From the NCBI GenBank assembly GCA_017480285.1, contig JAFVAX010000105.1:1-61631 (forward strand): 61,631 bases of DNA, read 5' to 3'. Made by a program: the position numbers and the translations under genes. This document shows positions 38,388 through 48,937 of the stretch, in pieces. The notes under the pieces were generated by a model that made no database searches, was not told the origin of the DNA, and worked only from the letters and a program-made list of their open reading frames with translations. Source of the stretch: Paludibacteraceae bacterium (GTDB lineage: Bacteria; Bacteroidota; Bacteroidia; Bacteroidales; Paludibacteraceae). Each line of letters begins with the position of its first letter. Position 1 is the first letter of the stretch.

Positions 38388-39140
38388 TTACCAGTCTTTT
38401 TCGACTCTTTTTGTTTTGCCGCCTTGTTGGCGTTGCATATTTTCCATTGTCTGTTGTTCGTCTTGCTCAAGTGCTTGCAGGATTTGTTCGGCAGTCTGTT
38501 TGTCCATATCGTCGTTGTCGGATTCTTCGGCTTGCTGCATCTCTTGTTGTTCTGCGTTTTGAGTTGAGTCGTTTTGTTGCTGTTGTTGCTCTTTTTGCTC
38601 GCCTTCTTTTTGTTCGTCGTCCTGCTGGTCTTGCTGTTGCTCTTGTTGCTGACCTTCAGCCACTTGAAGCATCTGCATGGCTTTGACGAAGTTATATCTC
38701 GTCTCGTCGTCGTGCGGGTTCAAGAGCAGACTCTCACGGTAGTTGCGTGCCGCTTCGGCATAATTACCTTTGGCGTATTCCGTATTGCCGATATTGTGCA
38801 GGAGGTGGGCTTGTTGCAGTTTATTGTCGGAGTCAGCGTACTTTTTTGCTTGCAGGTAGGCATTTTCAGCGTCTTCGGCTTTCTCTTGTTTGAAAAGCGA
38901 GTTGCCGAGGTTGTAGTGAGCATAGAAGTTTTGCGTTGCCTTGTCGATGACACGCCGATAGCCGACTTCAGCATCGGTGTATTGCTCTTTTTCGTACAAC
39001 TTATTGGCTTTCCTCAAGCCGAAATAGCCTTCAGGCATAGTGCGTTGATAAAAGCCTAAAGCCAATAAAAGCAATGTTGCCAAAATGATTAGCAGAATGC
39101 TGTATATGAGTAATGTTTTAGGATTATTTGGTGTTTTCAT
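38388..39140 (-). CDS. batC: BatC (TPR protein)
   Basis: The 250-residue protein has an N-terminal membrane helix (about 9-29). Tetratricopeptide repeats follow (about 45-155), with AHYNLGNSLFKQEKAEDAENAYLQA and HNIGNTEYAKGNYAEAARNYRESL. A glutamine-rich, low-complexity C-terminal region comes next (about 170-235). I chose the ATG at 39140, which overlaps the batB stop (ATGA), over an in-frame start eight codons upstream. The Q-rich region is a repeat-prone tract on the DNA level. Confidence 0.88.
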   Translation of the reverse strand: MKTPNNPKTLLIYSILLIILATLLLLALGFYQRTMPEGYFGLRKANKLYEKEQYTDAEVGYRRVIDKATQNFYAHYNLGNSLFKQEKAEDAENAYLQAKKYADSDNKLQQAHLLHNIGNTEYAKGNYAEAARNYRESLLLNPHDDETRYNFVKAMQMLQVAEGQQQEQQQDQQDDEQKEGEQKEQQQQQNDSTQNAEQQEMQQAEESDNDDMDKQTAEQILQALEQDEQQTMENMQRQQGGKTKRVEKDW

Positions 39141-40186
39141 TGTGCTTGTATTTGTTGTTTCCAATCACTGAAAATATCTATTTTGCTCAGTCGCTTGTTC
39201 TTACGGTTGAACACGAAGAAATCTATAACGAGCAGTATGATAGCAAGTAGTACGAACGACTGATACTGTTCGTTATATTCCGTATAAACAGTATCTTCGA
39301 TGTCTGCTTTTGATAGTTTGTCCACTTCGTTTTGTATGGCACGCAGGGCGGTATTGGTGTTGTCGCAATGTATATAGATTCCGTTAGCGGCGGCTGCCAC
39401 ATCTTGTGCCATCTGTTCGTTGAGTTTGGTAATAACGACATTGCCTTGCCGGTCTTTGCGGAAGCCGTTTGTTCCCGGTACGGGTATGGGTGCACCGTCG
39501 GTCTTTCCTATACCCACCATGATGATTTCTATTCCTGCTTCTGCCGCCTGCTTTGCCATGTCGAGTGCTTTCTGTTCGTGGTCTTCACCGTCGGTGATGA
39601 TGACCATCAGTCGCGAGGCTTCAGAGCGGTTTTGTCCGAAGGCGCGCATACCTGTTTGTATAGCTTCGCCGATGGCAGTACCCTGTGTGCGAACAAGGTC
39701 AGGCGAAATCTGGTTGAGGAACATCTTGGCTGACACATAGTCGGCAGTTATAGGCAGTTGTATGTACGCTTCGCCTGCAAAGACTATAAGTCCGATACGG
39801 TCGTCGCGGAGTTGCTCTATAAGTTTCGACAACAGTTGTTTGGCGCGTTCTAACCGGTTGGGTGCCACATCTTCGGCGAGCATGGAGTTGCTGACATCAA
39901 TAGCGAGCATGGCCTCTATGCCCTGACGCTTGATTTTCTGCTCTTTAGTGCCGTACTGTGGTCGTGCCAGAGCAACAACGATAAGCACGAAAGCCAACAA
40001 CTCGAGTATGAATTTTATGATAGGTCTTGTATGTGAGGCGTGAGGCATAAGCTCTGCAACAAGTTCTTTGTCGCCAAACTCAAGTAACTGACGGCGTTTG
40101 TGGCGCGTGTATAAGTAGAAAGCCACTGCCAGCACCGGCACCAAAAGTAGCCACCACAACATCTCTATTTGTGCAAAACGGAACAT
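39137..40186 (-). CDS. batB: BatB (VWA-domain membrane protein)
   Basis: The 349-residue protein has two N-terminal membrane helices (about 8-24 and 55-75), a von Willebrand factor A domain with metal-site motif AIDVSNSM (DxSxS), and a C-terminal membrane helix (about 305-325). It is presumed to form a membrane complex with BatA. The segments PNRLERAKQLL and GLIVFAGEAYIQLP(I/L)T are shared with BatA, showing common ancestry. Confidence 0.92.
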   Translation of the reverse strand: MFRFAQIEMLWWLLLVPVLAVAFYLYTRHKRRQLLEFGDKELVAELMPHASHTRPIIKFILELLAFVLIVVALARPQYGTKEQKIKRQGIEAMLAIDVSNSMLAEDVAPNRLERAKQLLSKLIEQLRDDRIGLIVFAGEAYIQLPITADYVSAKMFLNQISPDLVRTQGTAIGEAIQTGMRAFGQNRSEASRLMVIITDGEDHEQKALDMAKQAAEAGIEIIMVGIGKTDGAPIPVPGTNGFRKDRQGNVVITKLNEQMAQDVAAAANGIYIHCDNTNTALRAIQNEVDKLSKADIEDTVYTEYNEQYQSFVLLAIILLVIDFFVFNRKNKRLSKIDIFSDWKQQIQAQ

Positions 40187-40228
40187 CGAATATAGTTAAT
40201 ATTTAATACTTAATAATTAATATTTTTT

Positions 40229-41215
40229 TTATTGGGCGATTGTACGGAGTACAAAACCGCGCAAAGTTATCTCACAAAGCAAAAGCAGCATTGCCCAAAG
40301 GATAAACGGCGAGAAGTTTTCTTGTTTCTTAGATATCTCGCGGACACGGATTTTCGTCTTTTCCATCTGGTCAATTTGTTCGTAGATGCGCTTGAGCGAA
40401 GCATTGTCGGTAGCACGGAAATACTCGCCGCCGGTCTGGTCTGCCACTTGCCTAAGGGTCTGTTCGTCGAACTCGCCGGAGATAGTGGCATACTGTACTC
40501 CGATAGGCGTCTGATAGGGTATTCTCGCTTGTCCGCGACTGCCAACACCAATAGCGTATATCCTTATGCCAAACTGATTGGCTATTTTAGCAGCGGTGAG
40601 CGGGTCGATGTCGCCGGCGTTGTTTGAACCGTCGGTGAGAAGTATGATGACTTTAGATTTTGTCGGACTGTCTTTCATACGATTGACGGCATTGGCAATA
40701 CCGAGTCCGATAGCCGTTCCGTCTTGTATCATACCGAACTTGACGGAGTTGAACAAGTTGATGAGCACGGCATGGTCGGTAGTGAGCGGGCATTGAGTGA
40801 AACTCTCGCCTGCAAAAACCACAAGTCCGATGTTATCGTTTACGCGGGCATTGATAAACTCAACTGACACAATCTTAGCGGCTTCAAGACGATTAGGACG
40901 GAGGTCTTCGGCTTGCATTGTGCCGGAGATGTCGAGTGCCATCATAATGTCGATACCTTCTGTTTGCTCGGAATGCCAATGGTCGGTCAGTTGCGGACGG
41001 GCAAGTCCGATGGTGAGTAGTAGCAAGGCTGCAACACGAAGCAGGAAGGGCAGGTGTAACATATAGATACGCACCGACTTTGGCTGACCTTTGAATGAAT
41101 CCGTGCCGGATATCTGCAGGCTTGCATCTGCCTTACGCATCTCTACTATGTACCAAACAATAATTGGTATAAGTAGCAGTAATAGCCAAAAATATGCTGG
41201 GTTTTGAAACGACAT
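40229..41215 (-). CDS. batA: BatA (VWA-domain membrane protein)
   Basis: The 328-residue protein has the same layout as BatB: helices at about 8-24 and 55-73, VWA domain with ALDISGTM (DxSxT metal site) and PNRLEAAKIV, and a final helix (about 303-323). It is encoded just before batB with a 42-bp spacer of TTAATATT-type repeats. Together with MoxR and DUF58 it follows the order known for Bacteroides Bat operons. Confidence 0.93.
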   Translation of the reverse strand: MSFQNPAYFWLLLLLIPIIVWYIVEMRKADASLQISGTDSFKGQPKSVRIYMLHLPFLLRVAALLLLTIGLARPQLTDHWHSEQTEGIDIMMALDISGTMQAEDLRPNRLEAAKIVSVEFINARVNDNIGLVVFAGESFTQCPLTTDHAVLINLFNSVKFGMIQDGTAIGLGIANAVNRMKDSPTKSKVIILLTDGSNNAGDIDPLTAAKIANQFGIRIYAIGVGSRGQARIPYQTPIGVQYATISGEFDEQTLRQVADQTGGEYFRATDNASLKRIYEQIDQMEKTKIRVREISKKQENFSPFILWAMLLLLCEITLRGFVLRTIAQ

Positions 41216-41305
41216 CTTTATTTAGTTGATATTTAATAGTTAATAGTTAATATCCCGTTGAGGAACAAATAATAGTTAATATCTCGTTGAGGATGAAAAC
41301 ATTTC
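41216..41305 (-). repeat. Spacer repeat upstream of batA
   Basis: AATAGTTAATATCYCGTTGAGGA occurs twice as imperfect units (about 41240-41262 and 41270-41292). TAGTTAATAGTTAAT-type units also fill the rseP-dxr spacer (2165-2191). I see no promoter here. Confidence 0.55.
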
Positions 41306-42295
41306 TCAGGCGGTTTTGCTTTCAGTATTCAAATTCTCGTTTTCGGTCGGTTGAGTGTTTTCTTGTGCATTGTTTGTTTCTGGTTCTTTTGCGGGAGTTG
41401 TTTCTTTCACAAATGAATAACTGAAATCAAGCATTTGTTCGTTCTCGTCGGGTGTTGAGCGCCATTTGGCAAACTTCACTAAATCTGCAAGTTGAAGCAT
41501 TTGCCTTAGTTGTTGCCAGAGGTTTTTCTGTTCGCCTTGCATCTTCTTTTCGAGTCCTGCCACTATCTCGCCTGAGGTCTGTTGCTGACTACTAACTTCG
41601 TATCTGCCTGCAATATACTCTCTTAGGACATCCGTAAGGTCGCTATAATAGCGTTTTTCTTCACCCTGCTGCCATACTTTCTGTTCTTTTATGGCATCAA
41701 GTTTCTCAAGTGCCACTTCCTCGCAAGGGCGTTGTGGTTCATTTTTTACAGGTAAATCAACGCCTTTACTTTGATGTATTTTTAAGAACTTAACGAGGTA
41801 ATACACACCCCACGAACCAACCACAACAGTAAGCACAAGAAGCAATGCCCACAAGGTCCATTTAAGCCATGGTGTAGGCATATTCACTACCGGCTTAATG
41901 TCGGTTATGGCATTTGTAGTGTCAATGGCAAAAGGCTGTATGACATTAAGTGTCATAGTGTTAGAGTAGGCAGTATCGCCTGTCGGTTCGCCTTGTGAAT
42001 TTTTGACGACAAAGGGTTGTTCGTTCAAGAGGAAGAGCGAGTCAAGAAACGAAGTGATGGTATAGTCGCGCTCGTAGAGAGTGAGGTTTTTCTTCTTTGA
42101 AGTTTTGACTTCTGTTTGACTGACTATCTCCACACCTTTCTGCCATTCGTCGCCCAAAACGGGGAACTCCACTTTCTCACCGTCGGTGGTTTGGGCTGTG
42201 ATATGCAGGTTGGTCTGGTCGCCTATCTTGAGGGTTGTAGAGTCGATATTGGCAGTAATGCTGACGCTTAATAATATAGCAAGTAAAGTATTCAT
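41306..42295 (-). CDS. Bat-operon membrane protein of unknown function
   Basis: The 329-residue protein has a signal peptide (about 1-15), a beta-rich periplasmic domain (about 16-125), one membrane helix (about 146-168) and a cytoplasmic helical domain with LREYIAGRYEVSSQQQTSGEI. The same kind of segment occurs in other Bat-locus proteins and in BatD's C-terminus. The tail is low complexity (E, T, N, P). It lies between the DUF58 gene (5 bp away) and batA, so it is most likely a structural partner of the complex. Confidence 0.75.
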   Translation of the reverse strand: MNTLLAILLSVSITANIDSTTLKIGDQTNLHITAQTTDGEKVEFPVLGDEWQKGVEIVSQTEVKTSKKKNLTLYERDYTITSFLDSLFLLNEQPFVVKNSQGEPTGDTAYSNTMTLNVIQPFAIDTTNAITDIKPVVNMPTPWLKWTLWALLLVLTVVVGSWGVYYLVKFLKIHQSKGVDLPVKNEPQRPCEEVALEKLDAIKEQKVWQQGEEKRYYSDLTDVLREYIAGRYEVSSQQQTSGEIVAGLEKKMQGEQKNLWQQLRQMLQLADLVKFAKWRSTPDENEQMLDFSYSFVKETTPAKEPETNNAQENTQPTENENLNTESKTA

Positions 42296-42300
42296 ACTGT

Positions 42301-43188
42301 TTATCTGAAAAGTCGTCTTAATGCTTGAACATAATCTTCGTCGGTACGCACTTCAACGGCATGCACACCTGTTTTGGTGGTAAGGTCGTTGAGGTTCTGC
42401 TGTTGTTGGAGCCATTTGTTGTGGTACTGCTCTCGTGTCTGCAGGTTGGCTGTATCAATCCAGATGCGCTGTTCTGTCTCAGCGTCCTTGACTTTCAAAA
42501 GTCCTACATCGGGTAACTCCGAGTCGCGACGATCGTAGATTTGAATAAGGTGCAGATCGTGTTTATTGGCTGCAATAACGAGCGGGTGGGCGAAGAGCGT
42601 TTTCTGATTTATCTGTGGCAGGAACTTCGGGTCCATCATGTCGGAGATAAGAAACGCCGTTGTACGCCTTTTTTGTGCGTTGGTAAAGTACTGCAAGGCA
42701 AGCGAGATGTCGGTACCCGTTTGTGAAGGCTGAAAATCAATCAGTTCGCGAATGATATGCAACACATGTTTGCGTCCTTTTTTTGCCGGAATGAACTTTT
42801 CTATTTTGTTGCTGAAGAAAAGTACTCCCACCTTGTCGTTGTTTTCAATGGTTGAGAAAGCGAGCGTAGCCGCCACTTCTGCCATCATGTCGCGTTTTGT
42901 CTGACTTATGGTACCAAACTGACGACTGCCTGACACATCAATGAGCAACATAACGGTGAGTTCTCGCTCTTCTTCAAACACTTTGATGTAAGGTCTGTTC
43001 AGTCGGGCTGTTACATTCCAGTCGATGAGCCTTACATCGTCGCCCTGCTGATACTCACGCACTTCGGCAAACGACATACCGCGACCTTTGAATTGGCTGT
43101 GGTACTCGCCTGCGAAGATGTTGCGCGACAGACTGCGTGTCTTTATCTCAATCTTCCGAACTTTCTGTAGTAATTCTTCAGATGTCAT
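42301..43188 (-). CDS. DUF58 (VWA-like) protein
   Basis: The 295-residue cytoplasmic protein has the DUF58 core SQFKGRGMSFAEVREYQQGDDVRLIDWNVTARLNRPYIKVFEEERELTV only in part needed for recognition: YQQGDDVR and IDWNVTAR. A degenerate VWA motif, LIDVSGSRQFG, follows. Such proteins are encoded next to MoxR ATPases and likely act as adaptors for them. The gene lies 22 bp after moxR and before the Bat genes. Confidence 0.9.
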   Translation of the reverse strand: MTSEELLQKVRKIEIKTRSLSRNIFAGEYHSQFKGRGMSFAEVREYQQGDDVRLIDWNVTARLNRPYIKVFEEERELTVMLLIDVSGSRQFGTISQTKRDMMAEVAATLAFSTIENNDKVGVLFFSNKIEKFIPAKKGRKHVLHIIRELIDFQPSQTGTDISLALQYFTNAQKRRTTAFLISDMMDPKFLPQINQKTLFAHPLVIAANKHDLHLIQIYDRRDSELPDVGLLKVKDAETEQRIWIDTANLQTREQYHNKWLQQQQNLNDLTTKTGVHAVEVRTDEDYVQALRRLFR

Positions 43189-43210
43189 TTTGTTAGTTAT
43201 AATTTATAGA

Positions 43211-44203
43211 TTAGGGCACTTCAACCTTGTTAAGTATCTTTGTAACAATGTCTTCGGTAGAGATGTTTTGTGCTTCTGCTTCGTATGTAAGTCCGATACG
43301 GTGGCGCAGAACATCGTAGCAAACGGCGCGTACATCTTCCGGAATAACATAACCACGGCGGTGTATGAAGGCGTATGCACGAGCGGCAAGAGCCAAGTTG
43401 ATACTTGCACGGGGAGAACCGCCGAAACCTATCATCGTCTTGAGTTCGTCGAGTCCGTATTGGCTCGGGAAACGGGTTGCAAAAACGATATCAACGATAT
43501 ATTTCTCTATTTTTTCGTCGATATACACTTCGCGAACGATGGCTCTTGCTTTCTTTATATCATCGGTTGAGAGTATGGGCAACACTTGTTTTCTTTCGCC
43601 TGTAATGTTCTGACGGATAATCTGTTGCTCTTCCTCTTTCTTTGGATAACCGATAATCACTTTGAGCATAAAACGGTCGGTCTGTGCTTCAGGCAACGGA
43701 TATGTACCTTCTTGTTCTATTGGGTTTTGCGTTGCAAGTACGAGGAATGGGTCGTCCAAGCGGAAGGTCTCGTCGCCTATGGTTACTTGTCGTTCCTGCA
43801 TGGCTTCGAGCAGTGCTGATTGGGCTTTTGCCGGAGCACGGTTGATCTCGTCTGCGAGTACGAAATTTGCGAATACCGGTCCGCGTTTGATACTGAAAGT
43901 TTCGTTTTTCTGCGAGTATATCTGTGTGCCGGTAATGTCCGCAGGCAGCAGGTCGGGAGTGAACTGAATACGGCTGAATTTGCCTTTTACCAACTCAGCC
44001 AAAGTCTTGATTGCTAATGTCTTTGCAAGTCCCGGAACACCTTCCAGAAGGATATGTCCGTCGCTTAAAAGACCTATAAGCAGACTTTCAACAAGATGTT
44101 TCTGTCCTACGATAACTTGGTTCATGCCCATCATGATGGCATCTACAAACGAACTTTCGCGTTCAATACGCGCTTGAAGTTCCCGAATATCAACTTGATC
44201 CAT
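43211..44203 (-). CDS. MoxR family AAA+ ATPase
   Basis: The 330-residue ATPase has Walker A LLEGVPGLAKTLAIK, Walker B FVLADEINRAPAKAQSALLEAMQE and sensor 1 FLVLATQNPIEQEGTYPLPEAQ. MoxR proteins act as chaperones that mature or activate VWA-domain partners, here BatA, BatB and the DUF58 protein. I chose ATG 44203 (MDQVDIRE) because the 22 residues upstream are not family-like. It heads the Bat operon. Confidence 0.93.
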   Translation of the reverse strand: MDQVDIRELQARIERESSFVDAIMMGMNQVIVGQKHLVESLLIGLLSDGHILLEGVPGLAKTLAIKTLAELVKGKFSRIQFTPDLLPADITGTQIYSQKNETFSIKRGPVFANFVLADEINRAPAKAQSALLEAMQERQVTIGDETFRLDDPFLVLATQNPIEQEGTYPLPEAQTDRFMLKVIIGYPKKEEEQQIIRQNITGERKQVLPILSTDDIKKARAIVREVYIDEKIEKYIVDIVFATRFPSQYGLDELKTMIGFGGSPRASINLALAARAYAFIHRRGYVIPEDVRAVCYDVLRHRIGLTYEAEAQNISTEDIVTKILNKVEVP

Positions 44204-44289
44204 TGTTTTTATTTTGGTTTTTAGAGTTATTTCTTTATTCAGTAATTCATTTTGCAAAATGTGTGCCAAAACTGCATTATAATTAACGA

Positions 44290-44338
44290 AAACGGCAAAA
44301 AGTAAATACTGTTTGCAGATTTAATCTTTTTGCCGTTT
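44290..44338 (-). terminator. Intrinsic terminator after the esterase gene
   Basis: AACGGCAAAAAG (44291-44302) pairs perfectly with CTTTTTGCCGTT (44326-44337) around 23 bases. On the minus strand the stem is followed by TTTTCGTT. It separates the esterase from the moxR-bat operon. Confidence 0.6.
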
Positions 44339-44368
44339 GAAAAATAATTATTTTGTCGTTTTTTCGCT

Positions 44369-46458
<2,090 letters not shown>

Positions 46459-46536
46459 AGTATCTAATAATGTTGTTAATTCTATTGTTTTGCCTTTTAT
46501 GTGAGTTACAGGCAGGATATAAGAATAGCCCATAGC

Positions 46537-46570
46537 AATTCACAATTTACAATTCACAATTTACAATTTG
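46537..46570 (-). repeat. AATTGTAAATTGTGAATTG-type spacer repeat after serC
   Basis: On the coding strand the serC stop region reads into AATTGTAAATTGTGAATTG units of about 10 bp. The same vocabulary follows the tdk stop at 23294. Confidence 0.6.
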
Positions 46571-47649
46571 CGTTCGTATTCCTTAATACATTCAACAAGT
46601 GCACGGACGCCTTCTATGTCCATTGCGTTGTAGAGCGAAGCACGGAAACCACCAACAGAGCGGTGCCCTTTCACTCCGACCATACCTTTCTCTGACGCAA
46701 ACTTGAAAAAGTCGTCTTGCAAATCCTGATACTCAGGTTTGAGAACAAAACACAGGTTCATACGCGAGCGGTCTTCCTCTTTGGCTGTGCCGACAAAGAT
46801 TTTCGAATGGTCGATGCAATCATAAAGCGTAGCGGCTTTCTCGATATTGCGTTTCTCTGCAGCCTCGACGCCACCGTTTTGTTTGAGCCAGCGAAGTGTG
46901 AGCATTGCGCTATATATAGGCAGAACGGGTGGGGTATTGAAAAGCGAACCGCCATCGATATGTGTGCGATAGTCGAGCATAGTAGGTATATGACGACTAA
47001 CCTTGCCTAAGATGTCGTTCTTTATGATAACGAAAGTAACGCCTGCAGGAGCAAGGTTCTTCTGTGCACCACCATAGATAATGCCATATTTGCTTACATC
47101 AATAGGACGCGAGAGAATATCTGACGACATATCGGCAACGAGTGTTACTTGTCCTTTTTTCTTGTATATATCAGCCAACTTGCTGTCCGACAGTTCTGTA
47201 CCATAGATGGTGTTGTTGGTAGTGATATGGAAATAGTCGGCATCTTGAGGCACTTCGTAGTCGGTTGGGATGAAAGTGAAGTTTGCGTCTGCCGAACTTG
47301 CCACTTCTACGGCTTCCCCAAAACCTTTGGCCTCTTTGAGGGCTTTCTTTGCCCAAACACCTGTGTTGAGATAAGCGGCTTTCTTCTCAAGCAGATTGAA
47401 CGGTACCATGCAGAATTGCAGACTTGCACCACCACCGAGGAAGATAACTGAATAGCCATCTGGTATTCGGAGCAGTTCTTTCATAAGGGCAACTGCTTCA
47501 TCCACAACTGGTTGGAAATACTTGGCACGGTGTGATATTTCAAGAAGGCTGAGTCCTTCGCCTTGAAAATCAAGCACGGCGTCGGCTGTTTGGCGAATCA
47601 CTTCTGCCGGCAATATGCTCGGACCGGCATTGAAATTATACTTTTTCAT
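46561..47649 (-). CDS. serC: Phosphoserine aminotransferase
   Basis: SerC converts 3-phosphohydroxypyruvate and glutamate to phosphoserine. The 362-residue protein begins [11 protein letters not shown], a class V aminotransferase hallmark. The PLP lysine lies in [13 protein letters not shown], and [16 protein letters not shown] closes the protein. It forms a serine-synthesis pair with serA immediately downstream. Two box-hairpin repeats lie directly upstream of its start. Confidence 0.96.
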   Translation of the reverse strand: MKKYNFNAGPSILPAEVIRQTADAVLDFQGEGLSLLEISHRAKYFQPVVDEAVALMKELLRIPDGYSVIFLGGGASLQFCMVPFNLLEKKAAYLNTGVWAKKALKEAKGFGEAVEVASSADANFTFIPTDYEVPQDADYFHITTNNTIYGTELSDSKLADIYKKKGQVTLVADMSSDILSRPIDVSKYGIIYGGAQKNLAPAGVTFVIIKNDILGKVSRHIPTMLDYRTHIDGGSLFNTPPVLPIYSAMLTLRWLKQNGGVEAAEKRNIEKAATLYDCIDHSKIFVGTAKEEDRSRMNLCFVLKPEYQDLQDDFFKFASEKGMVGVKGHRSVGGFRASLYNAMDIEGVRALVECIKEYERKL

Positions 47650-47670
47650 AATTCTGTTATTTTAATTTCA

Positions 47671-47705
47671 CTTTGCGCTTACGCGCAAAGCAGTTAACGA
47701 AAGTT
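47671..47705 (-). repeat. Box-hairpin element, copy C (upstream of serC)
   Basis: CTTTGCGC-TTAC-GCGCAAAG (47671-47690) is followed by CAGTTAACGAAAGTT. On the coding strand it is box, then stem with GTAA loop, then ATG 22 bases on. Confidence 0.78.
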
Positions 47706-47714
47706 CCACTTATG

Positions 47715-47747
47715 TTGCGTTTACGCGCAAAGCAGTTAACGAAAGTC
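47715..47747 (-). repeat. Box-hairpin element, copy D (overlaps the end of the DUF4837 gene)
   Basis: TTGCGT-TTAC-GCGCAA (47715-47730, one wobble pair) is followed by AGCAGTTAACGAAAGT. The box overlaps the last codons and stop of the DUF4837 gene. Confidence 0.72.
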
Positions 47748-48734
47748 TAATGTATAAAGTATGGCTTCGGCTTGGCGGAGCGGGTTGCGTTTTTTCTTGC
47801 CACTTGCGTAAATATAAACTTCGGTTGTTACAACTCGCTGTCTCTTTGTGTCAAGTCGGTTGAGTTGCACAAAAGGTCCGCCCATTGACTCGCCGTCCTC
47901 CATCCGCCATAGTCCGCGTATCTCCGCACAATAGGCACTATCAACAAGTTTCTCGGTATATTGTGGTGGAAAAATACGATATTCGGTAGTCATATACGAC
48001 CCGTCGATACCCCCATGGACGCGCTCGTGCATAACGCTGTCGCGCTTATTAAGAAGGGCTTTTTCCGTGAAGGCATCGTTGCTGACAAAGGGGTAGGAAT
48101 AAACAATCAAATCGCGTCTTATACCACCATTGTCGGCGGCACACCAGAAGAAAGAGGTGTCAGACTGAAGCAGCAAATAGTCAGACGGCACGAAGATGTC
48201 GTAGCCTTGAGTCTGTTGAAGGGCTTGTCGGGCCTCACGGTTGGTGTAAGACCTTAAGAACTTGCCCTGTCTTTCCAACTCCTGTTTTACAAAATAGTCT
48301 TCAATACGCTTGCCGTAATGCGTTAGAACGAACATCAGTGAGTCAGCCGAAGGGGCTTGAATACGGGCAAGTGCCTGCGGACGAGAGTAATAGTCTTTGT
48401 AGAAAAGCAGGCGGGATTTGGTATATTTTTCCGGATTGACATCGCAAACGAGCACATTGCGTACCGGTTTGAGCAAATCATCGAAATAGCGTGGAGCGAC
48501 TTGTGAGACGGAGAACACCGGTTCCATCTGTGGCAGACAAGGCATGTCGTGCCCTAAATAGTGTTTCAGCGTATCGCCTATTTCGCCTTTCCAGAGGTCG
48601 TTGTCAACAACTATGAGCAATTCGTAGATACTGCCAGTAGCGGTTACGCGGGTCGTGCCGTCGCCTTTGCAGGAAACGAGAAACAACGGCAATAAGAGTA
48701 GGCAAGTAAGCGATGTTTTTATAATGTTTTTCAT
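47736..48734 (-). CDS. DUF4837 family lipoprotein
   Basis: The 332-residue protein has a lipoprotein signal with lipobox LVSC (C22). Its body matches DUF4837 proteins of Bacteroidetes: TGSIYELLIVVDNDLWKGEIGD and later SMGGPFVQLNRLD. The function is unknown. The start region is unusual: three extra copies of the start codon lie upstream in a 17-bp tandem repeat, each opening a five-codon ORF. The last codons overlap a box-hairpin repeat. Confidence 0.8.
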   Translation of the reverse strand: MKNIIKTSLTCLLLLPLFLVSCKGDGTTRVTATGSIYELLIVVDNDLWKGEIGDTLKHYLGHDMPCLPQMEPVFSVSQVAPRYFDDLLKPVRNVLVCDVNPEKYTKSRLLFYKDYYSRPQALARIQAPSADSLMFVLTHYGKRIEDYFVKQELERQGKFLRSYTNREARQALQQTQGYDIFVPSDYLLLQSDTSFFWCAADNGGIRRDLIVYSYPFVSNDAFTEKALLNKRDSVMHERVHGGIDGSYMTTEYRIFPPQYTEKLVDSAYCAEIRGLWRMEDGESMGGPFVQLNRLDTKRQRVVTTEVYIYASGKKKRNPLRQAEAILYTLDFR

Positions 48735-48793
48735 TAAAGTGGGTTTTTCATTAAAGTGGGTTTTTCATTAAAGTGGGGTTTTCATTGAAGTAG
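48725..48793 (-). repeat. Tandem 17-bp repeat that multiplies a start codon
   Basis: Plus-strand CATTAAAGTGGGTTTTT units place ATG on the coding strand at 48785, 48768, 48751 and 48734. The first three open ORFs MKTPL, MKNPL and MKNPL, whose TAA overlaps the next ATG (TAATG). The fourth is the DUF4837 start. Confidence 0.88.
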
Positions 48794-48824
48794 AGTTGGC
48801 GTTTTTTGTTGTAATATTTTTTGA

Positions 48825-48932
48825 CTTTTTGCTTACGCAAAAAGCAGGAAACGAAATCTTTGAATCTTTGAATTTTTGAATCTTTGAATCTTTGAAACTT
48901 TGAAACTTTGAAACTTTGAATCTTTGAATAAT
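48825..48932 (-). repeat. Composite element: box-hairpin copy E plus nine octamers
   Basis: CTTTTTGC-TTAC-GCAAAAAG (48825-48844), then CAGGAAACGAAATC, then nine octamers of the TGAATCTT type (48861-48932). On the coding strand the octamers begin 5 bases after the stop of the type B CTD gene. A second copy lies at 50224-50331. Confidence 0.85.
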
Positions 48933-48937
48933 AAGAT

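Noticed and set aside
38574..39059. Hydrophobic plus-strand ORF opposite batC
   Set aside because: The leucine and valine runs are the complement of the glutamine-rich part of batC.
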